DNA from: Pseudogymnoascus destructans
Taxonomy: Eukaryota; Ascomycota; Leotiomycetes; Thelebolales; Thelebolaceae
NCBI RefSeq assembly: GCF_001641265.1
Contig: NW_020167520.1
Coordinates: 496,001 to 560,000, forward strand
Direction: 5' to 3'
Length of the DNA stretch: 64,000 nucleotides
Shown: piece after piece, positions 30,983 to 43,094 of the stretch
Layout: every line of letters starts with the position of its first letter
Position numbering within the stretch: the first letter of the stretch is position 1
The notes under the pieces: model-generated
The model's database searches: none
What the model was told of the DNA's origin: nothing
Seen by the model: the letters and a program-made list of their open reading frames with translations, nothing else
Program-made: the position numbers and the translations under genes

Positions 30983-31535
30983 AGTCTCTCTCGGCTCATT
31001 TCGAGTCTATTGACAACTCTGAGAGTCCTGGACAGTCAGCGCACATACGAACCAGAAACTGGCCAGATCTTGAGGCAGTTCTATTCAATTGGCAACTCCG
31101 AATCGAAGAACAGGGAGGCGTAACAAGTGGAGAACTCTTACAGCAGAAGGCTCAACAAATCTGGCATCAATTGCCTCAATATTCACAACATCCTTGCCCT
31201 GAGTTTAGTGTCGGCTGGCTTCAAAAGTTCAAACCGTGACATCATATTCAGGATTACCGTCGACACAGAGAGCTTGGCTCTGTTCCTGAGACTGCAGAAG
31301 ACGAAATGAAAGGCCTACGTACAATTGCTAGCGAATATAACGATGAGGATATATACAATATGGACAAGGCTACACTCTATTGGAGGATGACACCTTCTCA
31401 TGGACTTGCTACACAACTACGACCTGGTTTAAAGAAGGACAAGGCTTGTCTATCTCTCAATTTTGTTACAAATGCAACTGGGAGTGATAGATTACATGTT
31501 TGGTCTGTGCTCTCGTCTATGCTACCCCTGTGAAA
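30983..31535 (+). pseudogene. pogo-type transposase, N-terminal half, inverted relative to its C-terminal half
   Basis: Translated in pieces it gives the CENP-B-type DNA-binding zone (GVTSGELLQQKAQQIWHQLP, FSVGWLQKF) and the start of the DDE domain (DEDIYNMDKATLYWRM, where the copy at 62111 has NMDETGLYW). It ends after TGSDRLHVW, just where the minus-strand half at 30250 would resume. Frame breaks and the DET-to-DKA change mark it as dead. Confidence 0.78.
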
Positions 31536-31559
31536 AATGAAGATATTTCCGCATCTAAG

Positions 31560-33750
31560 CAAACCATCCCCTTTTGCTTATTATGAGAACTGTAGTATCT
31601 TAACAAAAACAAGCCCAAATCACACAAAAAATGTCAGAGGATACACAATCGATTAGTAGGGTCTCTTAAATGCTCACATCTACTGAATCTACAGCAAGAA
31701 GCACTCTATCAAAGCAGCAGTTAAGGACTTCATAGGTTTGTGTAACGCTCGCGCTACATCCTACTAAGCCAAAAAGACTATAGTATTCCGGCTTAGCAGA
31801 ATACGCGTAACACGCTATATATACCATACGCACTGTAACGGTCAGCACCCATTACAGTTTGGCAGCATATAGAAGGTGGTCTAGATGCACTCTTGTTAGT
31901 TAACGGCGAGCTGTATTAGCAATGCCTATACTGATTAGTGAGCTACAAGCACTTAGGAGGCACTTGATCAATAGCAGCACACCTTACAAAGGCGCATAAC
32001 AAGAGGAATACAAAGGTTCAACAGCATGAGGTTGTCAAAGATAGCATTGAGGCTGCATTTGCTAGAGCTGCTATCAATCCCTACAAACGGAAATGAGTGA
32101 TACTTAACAATGGATACGCTTTAAATCTTTGAATCAGCAGTATTTGAAGAGCTTCTTATAGAGTGGATTGCTGTTGATTCTATTGCTTTCAAAAAGTGTA
32201 AATCACCTTAATTCAAGGCTCTTTTAAGGTATCTAAATTGCTATGTTAAAAGCTGCTTTCCTACTCGAAATACTGTCAAAAACTAGTCCTTTCTACAATA
32301 TGAAACTTGATGTATAGATCTTCAAGACGAACTTGCCATCGTCACTTAAAAAATCCATCTATTTATTGATATTTGGACTAGGGAAGGTGTTGCTTATATT
32401 GGCATTATTGCTCATTATTTCGATTAATACAATTAACAAAAGGCCCCTGTATTAGTTTTCTGTGAGCTTATAGGCCCACATACTAGTGAGAACTAGGAAA
32501 CATATGTGACAAATGCTCTTGTTGAGTTTGATATTATTAACAAACTTGGCGATACTGCTTCAAATAACGATACTCTTATGAAGCATTTGTCACAAAGTCC
32601 ATTCATTTAAGATTATTAGCCCAATTAAATCAAATCTAATTACATATCTAGATCTCAAGAATGAGTACCAAATTGATTACGATAGCAACCACCATAGACT
32701 TCATTATATGGGTCACATCATCAATCTCACAGTTCAAGCCTTCCTTTTTGGTGATACTAAGCACGATGTCTCACCTAATCCAACACCACTTAAACTAGCT
32801 AATTAGCGCACAAATAGGGCTCTTAGAAAGCTTCATAATATTGTTGTTTTTGTACAACAGTCGCCATAACGAATTGCTGAATTTAGAGAGTATAGCCAAG
32901 GCAAAAGGCTTAAACTCAACTCATTAGAACTCATAGTCTCATATGATTGGCTGCGCTCTACGGCCTAGCATTCAGCCTGCAATTCGGTTAGAGCACAAGG
33001 ACGAGCTTTAGGATGATACTTTGACTACTAATGAGTAGTCTCATCTTAAAGAAGTATTTAGGAGTCTTAAGATCCTAGAACAAACCACACTTGATGTAGA
33101 AGGCTCGTTTGGCTCTATTAGCAAGGTGATTATGACCGTGGATTTTTTGCTTAAGCTTTTCGAAGACATTACAGAGTCAAAAACAGAAATCAAATATTCA
33201 GATGCAATTAAATCTATGGCTAATGACGCATGGAATAAGCTCAACAAGTACTACAATATGACAGAGGTAAGTGAAGCTTATATTGCTTTAATTGTTCTTG
33301 ATCCTCAGATCAAATGGGTGTACTTTATGAACCAATGGCCTAATTGGATTAATCAAGCTATTGGCCTTCTAGAAGACTTATTTATTACAGTAGTTCAAGC
33401 ATTTTTGAGGGTCTTTTAGAGCCCTCTTAGATGAAGAATGTGACGAGTATGAGATGTATTTGGTTGACTCCCCGGCTTAGCCAGAAGAGTAAACAGCGGC
33501 CAATTGATTGGTAGAAAGAGGCCTCACAACAAGAGGCATATCCCAATTTGTCTCATCAGGCAATCGCAATGAGTGGTGAGCCTAAGAGGCTGTTTTCAAA
33601 AGCCTCAAATACAATCAATGAGGACTGAGCGCAGCTATTGCCAGACACAGTACAAGCGCTCGAGTGTATCAAGTCCTGGACGCTTCAGAAAATTGGATCT
33701 GAGAATGTGGATCATAGCATAGAACAGCTAGAGTTGGACATCATGTAATT
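31560..33750 (+). pseudogene. degraded hAT-type transposase gene
   Basis: AT-rich DNA with many stops preserves hAT pieces in order: FIDIWTREGVAYIGIIAH near 32358, an open stretch at 33126-33419 (YSDAIKSMANDAWNKLNKYY, LIVLDPQIKWVYF), and a hATC dimerisation tail near 33570-33745 (GEPKRLFSKASNTINED, LPDTVQALECIKSW). The stops are mostly TAG and TAA in places where CAG or CAA would fit. This is as expected from RIP-type C-to-T mutation, though I did not count sites. Terminal repeats were not found. A tiny solo LTR sits at 31741-31856. Confidence 0.7.
31741..31856. repeat. very short solo LTR (116 bp), family D
   Basis: The unit begins TGTAACGCTCGCGC and ends CAGCACCCATTACA, and is flanked by a perfect 5-bp duplication GTTTG (31736-31740, 31857-31861). 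TG...CA ends and a 5-bp duplication are LTR hallmarks. The length is that of TRIM-like or very small LTR elements. Confidence 0.72.
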
Positions 33751-34007
33751 CTATTGCGATTTTCCCCAAGTTACCACACTTTCAAGGCTCGTAATGAGGC
33801 TGAAATACTACACTGACTGCATGGGCATGGTCTCCTCTCAGTCAGCCCCGGTGTTCTAGTGTAGTTGGGTGGGTGTTACAACCGCCCCTTTCTTGTACAA
33901 ACAACCTCGCAGTTCCAGAATTAAGCGCTTCTATGAATCAAAACTTGCAAGTTCCACAGAGAGAGATGTACATCCATAAAAAGACATCATTTAAGGTAAA
34001 GACAGTA
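33751..34007. other. spacer between hAT relic and Fot1-like element
   Basis: About 260 bp with no recognised feature, ending at the TA target of the next element. Confidence 0.5.
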
Positions 34008-35824
34008 ACGTAACATATGGGGTAGTCGGACATACAGGGTAGTCAGACAAAAATGCCCGACTACCAACTCAGAACCTTCATACCATACAGTCGTGCTCAG
34101 ATTGAAGACAACATCCAAAAGGCTGTCATTGCGCTCCAATTGAAGGAATTCAAATCAATTAGACTTGCTGCAGACCACTTCGAAGTTACTAAGTCAACTT
34201 TTGCTGATAGGATGTCTGGGAAGAAAACGCGTGCTGTAGCTCACGAAATTGAACAAGCTCTCTCAAATGCAGAAGAAAATACACTAGCACGATGGATTAC
34301 ACGTCTCACTGCCACGGGTTTTCCTGCAACTCCTATGTTGATCAAGGAAATGGCTGAAGAAATTCGCGTATGACGCGTCCAAATCGCGTCTTCTCAAACC
34401 ACTCTTCAGACCAATCCTACCCCCATAGGCCATGAATGGATCTATAGATTCTTAAAACGACATCCAAACTTTAAAGGGGTCTACTCAAGACAACTAGAGT
34501 CTGCACAACATAAAGAAGCCACTCCTATAAAGATTTCAGCTTGGTTTGACGCGTTTAAAGCACGAATTGAAGAGCAAAAGTACAAGCCATGCAACATCTA
34601 TAATATGGATGAGACAGGTTTTCCAGTTGGAGAGACTCAATCCACGCGAATAATTGTTGATTCTACCTTGAAATCCAATTGGAAGGTCACAGCTGGGAAG
34701 CAGGACTGGATAACTGTACTTGAATGCATTGATGCAGACGGTGGTGCTTTACCACCTATGATTATATTCAAGGCTAAGAATACCAATTCAAGTTGGATTC
34801 CAAAGGACACCCCTACAAACTGGCACTTCTGAACAAGTAATAGTGGCTGGACTTCAAACAGTCATGGATTTGAGTGGTTGCGGAAGGTATTTGAGCCTGA
34901 GTCGCGCAAAAAGTCTGGAAATCACCCGCGAATGTTGATTATGGATGGCCATTCTAGTCACATTACTGGCGATATGATTGCACTGTGCATTGAGAATGAC
35001 ATCGACCTTCTTATTCTACCGCCTCATTGCTCTCATCTACTCCAACCACTTGATGTTGGGGTGTATGGACCTCTTAAGCGATTTCATGCTCAGGAAGTAG
35101 ATCGGTATACTCGAGCAGGAATAAAGCGAATCCAGCGCTCCCACTGGGTTGAAATCTTCCGGTGTATTCGAGAGAAGGGTCTTATACCTCAAAACATTAG
35201 AAGTGGGTGGAGGGCAGCGGGTTTAATACCCTTTCTCCCAGAAAGAGTTCTGGCTAACCTTCCACTTCCACCAACCGAACCACCTCGCACTCCTCAAAAC
35301 TCAACCAATATCACTACTCTGGATCTCTCAATATTCCGAAGTTCTCCTCCAGATGGAACTGAACTAAGGCATGCAAATTTAGTATTTAATTCAAGTATGG
35401 CAACTTGTGACTCTCCTGCTTCACCGCCAAGAGAATGACTAGGCTGGTTGAAAGTCAGAATGCTGAACTCAGCATCCTTCGGAAGGAGGTGAAAGAGTAC
35501 AAAGAGATACTTGAGACACGAAAGAAAAGAACTACGGGCAAGAGAATTAAGTTGCAAGGCGAATTTGTATTCAGTACCGAGGAAGTGTTGAAAATTGTCC
35601 GGGAGGCAGAGTTGAAGTCAACCGAGAAAAGACCACGTGGAAGGCCACGCAAACGGCCAATTGAAGAAGTAGACGAGGAAGTTGAAGAGGAAGAGGTAGA
35701 GAACGATTCAAGCGACCCAGAATTGGAATTGGAGGAGTGTGTGGCACGTAGGACTCGGTCAACTAGAGTAGAATAAACTTTTTGTCCGACTACCCCATAT
35801 GTCCGACTACCCCAAACGTTACGT
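34008..35824 (+). mobile_element. Fot1/pogo-type DNA transposon, inactivated
   Basis: The 1817-bp element is bounded by TA (34006-34007, 35825-35826). The ends are inverted: left starts ACGTAACATATGGGGTAGTC; right ends CTACCCCAAACGTTACGT. Each end contains two spaced copies of GGGGTAGTC(G/A)GAC-like motifs, probably transposase binding sites. It carries one broken transposase gene. Confidence 0.92.
34053..35776 (+). pseudogene. Fot1/pogo-type transposase with two in-frame stops and one frameshift
   Basis: In one frame from 34053 to 35438 the gene encodes a helix-turn-helix N-terminus (SIRLAADHFEVTKSTFADRM), a CENP-B-like domain (IGHEWIYRFLKRHPNFKG), and a DDE domain with the first Asp in IYNMDETGFPVG, the second in RMLIMDGHSSH, and the third in HLLQPLDVGVYGP. 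Stops TGA at 34371-34373 and 34830-34832 interrupt it; each could derive from CGA by C-to-T change. The conserved tail from 35435 (LRKEVKEYKEILETRKKR, then RPRGRPRKRP) is in another frame. The catalytic residues remain, so it died recently. Confidence 0.9.
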
Positions 35825-36997
35825 TAGCTTTAATTTTTTGATTATTCAGCCCTTGCGACTTTCCACCCACCCACCCACCCAATCTATCTACACACGACAC
35901 AAAATAGTCCATTAAGTCACGTATAGAAAAACCCAGCATCGAAAACAACACACACACCTCCATTCCGCCCCCTAAAGCCCTATACTACACTACACTCCAA
36001 ACCCCCAGCGCCGGCAGCGGCAAAGCGATGCCCCAAAGCCCCATTTCGACAATCAACATCCATGTTGACCGGATGAACATTCATCGAGGAAGAAAACAAC
36101 AAAAAAAAACACACGCACGTACGTCCGATGGATGTATGGATGGTAAAATGCTAATACGCCTTACAAAAAAACCACAAACACACAAACACACAAACACATA
36201 CAACGTAACGTGGTGGCAAAAAAGACGACGAAGTGAAACTTGAGATAGTAGTAGCACAACACCCCCTGCCCCCCTCCCCCCTTCCCTCGCCCGCCCGCCC
36301 AGCTAAAGCCATTATTCACGATTCTTCTTCTATCTATCATCCATCCCTCTCCCCTATCGTAGAAGTACCCCCCCCCCAATCCCCTCCCCCTCAAGCCAAA
36401 CAAATAAGCAAAGTCGCCTCAATCAATCAATCAATCCCACCCCCCCCTTTCCCAATCCCCCGCGCCCCACCTTCCAATACCATCCCGCCCCTGCCCCAAG
36501 CCCCAGCAGAAAGATTTATAAAATCCGCGCTACAATCCGTCGCCCACCCTGACAAGTGGCACCCATCCAAGACAAGCGCGTAGGAAATATAATCCGTACG
36601 CAGGGACAAATGTAGGACAATCAAAGAAAGTAAGTTAACTTGAAAACGACGACGACGACAGAGAGAGAGACACAGACGAGACACGAAGACGAGACACGAA
36701 GACGAGACGAGCAGTAGCAAACAAGAGGGCATTCGGACCCCCCCAGTAATCAATCCCATGAGGCGGGACACCAAAAAAATCAAGCACCAGTAACACCAAC
36801 TGCAGCAAAAAAACAAACGGTGTGGGTTCTTTTTTTTTGAGAAATAAGTCCAATTGACGCCGGCGGCGCGGATAGGAGGAGTGCAGTGCAGACGGCGTCT
36901 CGCATTTTATAAACTCGGGTATCAGTTGTGGAAATAGTCGGCTTTTGTGTCCGCGGCGAATGCAGGTTGATTATACGTGGGTGTGGGTAATAACAAC
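35825..36997. other. intergenic, 3' flank of mcmA
   Basis: C-rich and CCCACC-rich sequence with short ATCA and ACACA runs. Plus-strand frames here are low complexity. The 3' UTR of the MADS gene (minus strand) probably occupies the right part. Confidence 0.55.
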
Positions 36998-37808
36998 TCA
37001 TGCCTGGTGCGAGTGCTGCTGCGGCATGCCGGCTTGTGGGGGCATGCCCGGGTAGCCCCCGCGCTGCTGCTGCTGCTGTTGCGCCAGGTAGTTCTGGTAG
37101 GCTATTTGTTGCGCGTCGACGGGGAGGTAATTGGGGTGCATGGGCGCCGTCTGCATGCCGGGCCTGCTTTGCTGGGCGGGGAGGTGTTGTGGTGCTGGTT
37201 CTTCGGGCGACTCGACGGGGTTTTGATCCTCGACGCCGTTCTCGTTGTTGCCGGCTGGCTCTGGAGCGTTGAGGCAGGCCTAAAATGGACATTAGTGACT
37301 GGTCAATTTTGTGGTGGCATGTGAGATCGCATACCTGAATGAGGTTCTTGCCCTCGGCCTTGGTGACAAGAGGCTGAAGCTTCGGGGTGGTGAACGTATA
37401 CACAAGGCCAGTCTCGGAGACAACGAGCAGCAGGACTTGGGTGCCGGTCAGAACAGACAACTCGTATGCCTGGATAATCTTTGTTAGCATGTTCGCGATC
37501 GAGAGTTTTCGCGATTGACGCGTCGATATCGGGCGGGGGGGATTGCGCACCTTCTTCATGATTCCGGCCTTGCGCTTGGAAAAGGTGATGTGACGACGTG
37601 ACTTGTCGGCGATGAACTTGATCTCAATCTTCCTCCTCTCGCGACCGGGCTTATCATCATCATCGTCATCGTCGTCGGCCGTGGATGGGCGCTGGCGCTT
37701 CACACCACGGTTATCGGGCGCGGTCGCGGTACCATTGCCCACGGCATGCGCGTCCTCGAGTACGGATGGCGACGCCTGGTCGGGTTGTTGATCGGTAATG
37801 TCGGCCAT
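36998..37808 (-). CDS. mcmA: MADS-box transcription factor, Mcm1/McmA type
   Basis: Three exons (37808-37551, 37469-37335, 37279-36998) give 675 bp and 224 residues. The MADS box is split by the first intron: RRKIEIKFIADKSRRHITFS, KRKAGIMKK, then AYELSVLTGTQVLLLVVSET and GLVYTFTTPKLQPLV. This is the SRF/Mcm1 class. An acidic run (eight Asp) precedes it, as in other fungal Mcm1 homologues. The C-terminus is Gln/Pro-rich with AQQQQQQRGGYPGMPPQAG. The protein binds CC(A/T)6GG-like boxes as a dimer and with partner factors controls mating, development and cell-cycle genes. Introns of 81 and 55 bp have GT...AG ends. The start at 37808 directly precedes ADITDQQPDQ and is the only good ATG. Confidence 0.93.
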
Positions 37809-38195
37809 TCTAATAGAAGCTTTTCTTTTTGGGTGTGACGTGAAATGTTTTGTTCTGAATCGAGATAGCTGCCGATGAGCCTTAACTGCTTCTGGGGGAT
37901 GTGTAGACAATGTGGAGAGTGACGGGTTTGGTTGGCAGAAACCTGGGTGCCGGCAATGCTTGATCGAGTCTGGTGTGGGAAGGGATGGATATCAGCCAGC
38001 GTCCAAGTGTTGGGGTTAAACAGGAAGCGAGAGTCACTGCGGTACGGCGGGGTGGGGGGGTACGGCAACAGTACAGAATGGTAGGGCAGAAACGCACGGA
38101 TGTGTGCTGTAGCGCGTTGTAGCGTGTTGTACCTGCCGTAGTGGAAGGAAGGTACAGACAGAGACAGTCTTGGAGTTGCAGCAGTTGCATTTGCA

Positions 38196-38440
38196 ATGCG
38201 GTACAGTGGGTATAGTGGAGAGGACAGTGTAGAGGACAGTGTAGCGTATAGTGGAGAGGACAGTGTAGAGGACAGTGAAGTGCTGTGCACAGTGCAGCGT
38301 ACAGTGGAGAGTACAGTAAAGTGCAGTGCACAGTGCAGTGCACAGTGCAGTGCACAGTGCAGAGGACAGTACAGTGCTGTGCATTTGCAGTGCCGTTCAG
38401 TGGAGCGTATAGTGCAGAGTACAGTGCAGTGCTGTGCCGT
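38196..38440. repeat. degenerate CAGTG(C/T)AGAGGACAGTG tandem repeat
   Basis: About 245 bp composed of variants of ACAGTGTAGAGG and GTGCACAGTGCA repeated with varying spacing, in the upstream region of mcmA. Confidence 0.85.
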
Positions 38441-38949
38441 AGTGGTAGTGGAATGAATGCTGGTACAGTACAGGCTGGTCCGAGGTAACCATGACTGCCG
38501 GCGACCGCAAACAATGAAAATGCTGACAGCGACAGGGTAGGTAAGGGTAGAGGAATAGAGTAGAATAGAGTAGAATAGAGTAGAGTATCTGCAAATGCAA
38601 CTGCAAGTACAAAGAAGTAGAGTACATACAGAATATTGAGGCTCTGAATCAGAGAACACCACTTGATCGTCAATACAATATCCTCTCTCTGGTCGTTGGG
38701 TGTGTTGTGGCTGGGACAGTACTCGGCGGCTAATGTCTTGCTGCAATTTGCGGGCGTGTCAGATCTCCTGTCTGGGATGAAATGATTGATCCGTTGCGGT
38801 TTGCAGCACTGGAGTAATAACAAATTTAATGGCGTTCAATTAACGACGCAGAATTAACGACGCAGATATTGGAAGGGGAAGGTGGCAAGCTGCTTTCGGG
38901 GCGCGGAAGAGTGTATGAGGGATGGTTTGTAGAGGATTCGGGGGCGGGG

Positions 38950-39043
38950 GGTGGCCGTATTGACGGGCTGGCGGTGTGGTCCACCCATCCTCAGCCCGTC
39001 AATACGGCCAGGACCACACCCCCAGCCCGTCAATACGGCCACC
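38950..39043. repeat. 33-bp inverted repeat with a third copy in the loop
   Basis: Left arm 38950-38982 and right arm 39011-39043 are reverse complements except for one base. The 28-bp spacer contains a further 19-bp copy of CAGCCCGTCAATACGGCCA in the right-arm direction. As RNA or single-stranded DNA this would form a strong GC-rich hairpin. Confidence 0.93.
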
Positions 39044-41844
39044 CACACACACCCCCAGCGCACTTCCCATGTGATAGCCCAACACCCAGCCTCCCTCGCT
39101 GGTTTCGCTGGTTTTGCCTTGCCAACGCCGCCGCCCCCGCCGCCCCTCGACGAACCTCGACGAACGCACTTAGCTACGGCACGCTGGAGAGCCATCCAAG
39201 GGTCCAGCGAGTACCAACGCGTACTAGCCCGCTGCACCCCCACTGCACCCCCCACTGCGCTCGCAGGTTGAGTAGCCTCACCGTACCGTACTTGGCCGTC
39301 GTACTTGTCCTGCGACCGGAAGCAGATAGGATGGGTATCCAGCCCAGCCAGCCAGGCCGAATTCATGACGTCTGGACCCAGAACGAGTTGAGCATATCGC
39401 CACGACAGCGCATCCGGCAGGATTAAAACTGAACAGTTCTGTGTCTTGCTTGCCTCAATCGCGAGCGTCGTGGTAGCTGGACTTTCTACCGACTGCATCA
39501 CTTTGAGTGCAGCGACGATCGCACCGCCCTTAGAACAGGGACAGGACAGGGGACCAAAGCGTTCGCGACGCTGTTTCAGCTACTCACTCCCCTCTTCAAA
39601 AAACATCAAACAGAGCCGGAAGTGGTGAGCCGACGAACAACGACAGATCGAAGCAATGCAATGCGAGGCTGAGAAAGTAATGTAATCGAGACTCCCGACC
39701 AGAAATATACACACAAGAAATGCCGTACGTACGGTAACTAAACCCCGCTCAACTGGGTAAAGCCTCGGGACTCTGTATAGGGGCAACACTTGGACCGCTC
39801 TTTTCTTGTGGGCTTTGCCTTGTCTTGTCTGCCTGCTCTGCCTTCTCTGCTTGCGACAATCGGGAATGGTGGCGTGTATAATTATTGAGGGCCCGGGATA
39901 TCGGGTAGCTGGTATATGCGGTTGGTACGGTGTGTGTGCGAATTGTGTCTCTCTTCGTTATCGTTATTATCGTTTGGGGTATATGTGAGCGATGAAAGAG
40001 GACAAGTTTCGTTCGAATGGAGGAAGCGCCGGTCCCTTTATGGGCATGGACTGGGAAACGATGTACGTGACTTTTTGTGCGCCGCTTGGCCGTTTAGGGT
40101 TACGCTGTGGAGTTGGTTGGTGGGTGTCACGTGAATTATGGAGACGGCTGTGCAAAGGGTTTGGGGTGTTTTGTGTGTGGAGGGAAAGCCATTTTTTTTT
40201 GGGGTGGATGGGGAAAGAGCGGTCCAGTCAGTTGATAGTTGATAGCTCCTTCCTCGTGAAGAGCTGCAGAATTTATGCTTCATGAGAACGATGAGGGATG
40301 AGGTCATAACCATGAGGCTGTACTGCAGTGCGAGACCAGAACGTGAGGGATTATGGCGTGAGCGACCTGCGTGGCATCTACATTGGGATGTGTCACCGCA
40401 AATCCACGAGATCCCAGGGGGCAGAGGGAGGAGAGATAAGGCGCTGTGGTGAGGTGATTGTAGAGATAGGAAAATTTCTCTATCAAACCGTGGCCACAGC
40501 TTTCATCACCAGTGGCTGGAATGTCCCTTCCTATCCTGGAAGACAGATAAGAATGTGAATCTGCGCCTGTTCTATATAAACCTGTAGATATGCACGTTGG
40601 GTGAAAAGTTTTTTTTGGGCTCTACTGAGGAGAAGCTCGCAACTGACAAAACTATGGCCGAGTCGAAAATACAGCAGAGCGGCCATGGTCAACGCGGTCA
40701 CTGGCAGAGATGCCGTGTCCACTTTGTTCTTGTATTTATATTTGTCCAGTGCTGCACTTTTGCCCTTGCGGTTCTTCTCATGCGCCAATTCCTCAAGGTC
40801 AATCGGGCGCTGCACTTGTAGTGTTTTTATATTGGTCACTTCGAAGACCTTCCCCCCTTCACACCTCGATATACCTTCATGAAGCCGGAGAACCGTCTCG
40901 AATATCGTTTCGAGAGAGGGATATGGTCATACGCGCAGTGAACTTTCAATGGTTAGCAGGGAACATATGGCAGGATGGAAGGGGAAATCGAACCTCTGAT
41001 GTGAGACCTATTTCCCAAGCTCGTCGCTCACTCAGCCAGTTGGTTGGTATAGCAAGTGCCTGCCACCTACCACCTACCACCTACCACCTCAAGGGCTACC
41101 GGCTTGCAACTTCAATGTTGTCTTCGCCGTCCATAACCCTGATGCCCATAGGCCTGGTGGATGTAGGTGTTTCAAGGGATGGGGATGAGGTCGTGCAACT
41201 CTTTAGTCGTCATTCTATCCCACGTCTCACGCTCAAATCCAACTAATATGTGATGTGCTTATTCTCAGCTAGACATGGCCGTCGACCAAACCGCACATCG
41301 CCGACACCCTTCGCACATTATCAGCATTGCATGAACAACTGCTGTTAATAATATGGGATAAGAATCGTTGGACCCCTCCCAGGATCAGGCTCACACGACA
41401 CTCTGAATCTTCAGGGTTGCATGCAGCACCTTCGGACCTTCCCCGCACACAAAAGCTTCGGTCGCCCTAGCCCTGGTAGCGCTGGGGACACCTTACTCGA
41501 AACAATTGCTATGGAAGCCACGAACACCGTGGTCGCGGAAAACAAAGCCCAGCCGCATTATCAAATGCTTATCATTGGGCCGTGAGTGGATCTCGGTTCG
41601 ACGTCGATACGCATCCCCACGTTGCTCAATCCGCCGGTAAAAAATCGATGTCAGCTATCGCCTGGTTACACCTTATCTTACGGATTTTCATCGGTCCGTC
41701 CACAAGTGCCTGCCGATATCGTTCCATCTGTTCCATCGCGAATTCGTTAGCATGCGGAAGTTGCAGCTGTGGTGGGTTTCTGGTGAAGAGACGCTTTTTA
41801 CAGGCCGAATCGCTGATTCGGAGAGACTCGGGGAGCACAGGAGC

Positions 41845-41912
41845 CACTTGGAGAGGTTTGCTAAGTGCTGCTAGTGCACCAACTAGCAGCACTTAGCAAA
41901 CCTGTCCAAGTG
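41845..41912. repeat. 31-bp inverted repeat with a 6-base loop
   Basis: Arms 41845-41875 and 41882-41912 pair over 31 positions with one mismatch around the loop GCACCA. The inner 22 bp pair perfectly. There is no poly-T run or gene end beside it, so a terminator role is not supported. Confidence 0.95.
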
Positions 41913-43094
41913 TTGTTGCTGCTAATGTTGAACTATTCGCACTACATACTCGATAATCCAAGCCCTCTCCTGAGCTCCGTACCTACCGACCCACGACGGC
42001 TCCCTTTGCCCCATCGGCAACGTGGCGTTTCATGATAACGAACGAGCCTGTTGTTTTTTGTGGCGCGCATCCCGAAGCTTCGCGCTTATTTATAGCGCTG
42101 TGGGTAGAACTTGGGGCGATGGAGTATCGTTCTAGAACTGGGAATTCGAGGCAGGTCAACAGTTTCGATCAAATTATCCGGCGACAACAGCGGTTTTGTA
42201 TCAGAGAGTTTGCACGTCTCTCTTCGGCCGTAGGAAACAGACAGCCAGCTGCAGGCCAAGAAACCCCCTTTTAACCAACCGGATAGGGGCAGGAATCTCG
42301 GTTTACTGCCGTCATTTCTGCCTCTATCATAACCGCCGTGTCTCTGCTGGTACAGTCCGAAGTACTGCCTTCGTACTTTGGGGGTGTCTATCTTATCCAA
42401 ATAGTGTTTCACGGCACCCCGCACGCATGTGCGACCCCCACGGCGAGTTGCGAGGGTGGGAGAGGGCGCAATCCAATCATACTAGCCGCTGCGGCGTTGG
42501 CGGCGTGGGTCGCATGGTCGTCAAGGCGATGCACGTACCATGATCGTGCCGCTGGCTCCATGGGGTGGGCCACACGCACTTGCATGGGCTTCACCTTAAA
42601 TCCTCACCCACCGCCGGCTGGGCGGGCGTCGAGCCGGCGGTCCAATAGCGCGGGTGCTATATCGGAGCCGAGGCGAAAGTGTGGCTAAGCTATCCAATTA
42701 CGCACACGAGAAGCGGCGGCCAAGGGTCCTCCGCGCTCCCCTCCCACTTCTTTTTCTCCAACATTAACTTACCTAGGGTAGGTACCCTGCGATGGGATGG
42801 GGAGCTCGGATCAGACAGACCCCAGAGGTATGCTGCAGGCCAAGCCGGTGCACCCCCACCCTTTAGTTCTACGTGCATACTGAACACATACTCCGGAGGG
42901 AGGGAGGGAGGCGTGTGCTGATTGATAGAGCTGTATTGTAGAAAGCGGCGCGGCCGGCTTGCCATTGCATCTCTCTGCTGTACTCTATGCATGTACTTGC
43001 TCCCATCCTGTCCTCACCTCCCTCCCTCGTCCTCCCGTTGAAGAGAAGTACTCTCCCAAGTACCACCCACCGCCTCAACCCATTCCCCATTACT

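Noticed and set aside
38854..39501. 215-codon minus-strand ORF
   Set aside because: It includes the inverted repeat and a Gly run, with no exon signals or family match.
40975..41055. tRNA-like sequence on the minus strand with a GGTTCGATTTCCCC T-loop-like motif
   Set aside because: Neither the T-stem nor an acceptor stem pairs properly, and no consistent cloverleaf can be drawn.
41626..41892. 88-codon minus-strand ORF that looks somewhat protein-like
   Set aside because: It overlaps the foldback, has no neighbouring exons and matches no known pattern.
41881..41912. Transcription terminator reading of the hairpin
   Set aside because: No adjacent gene end and no T-run; intrinsic terminators of this type are bacterial.
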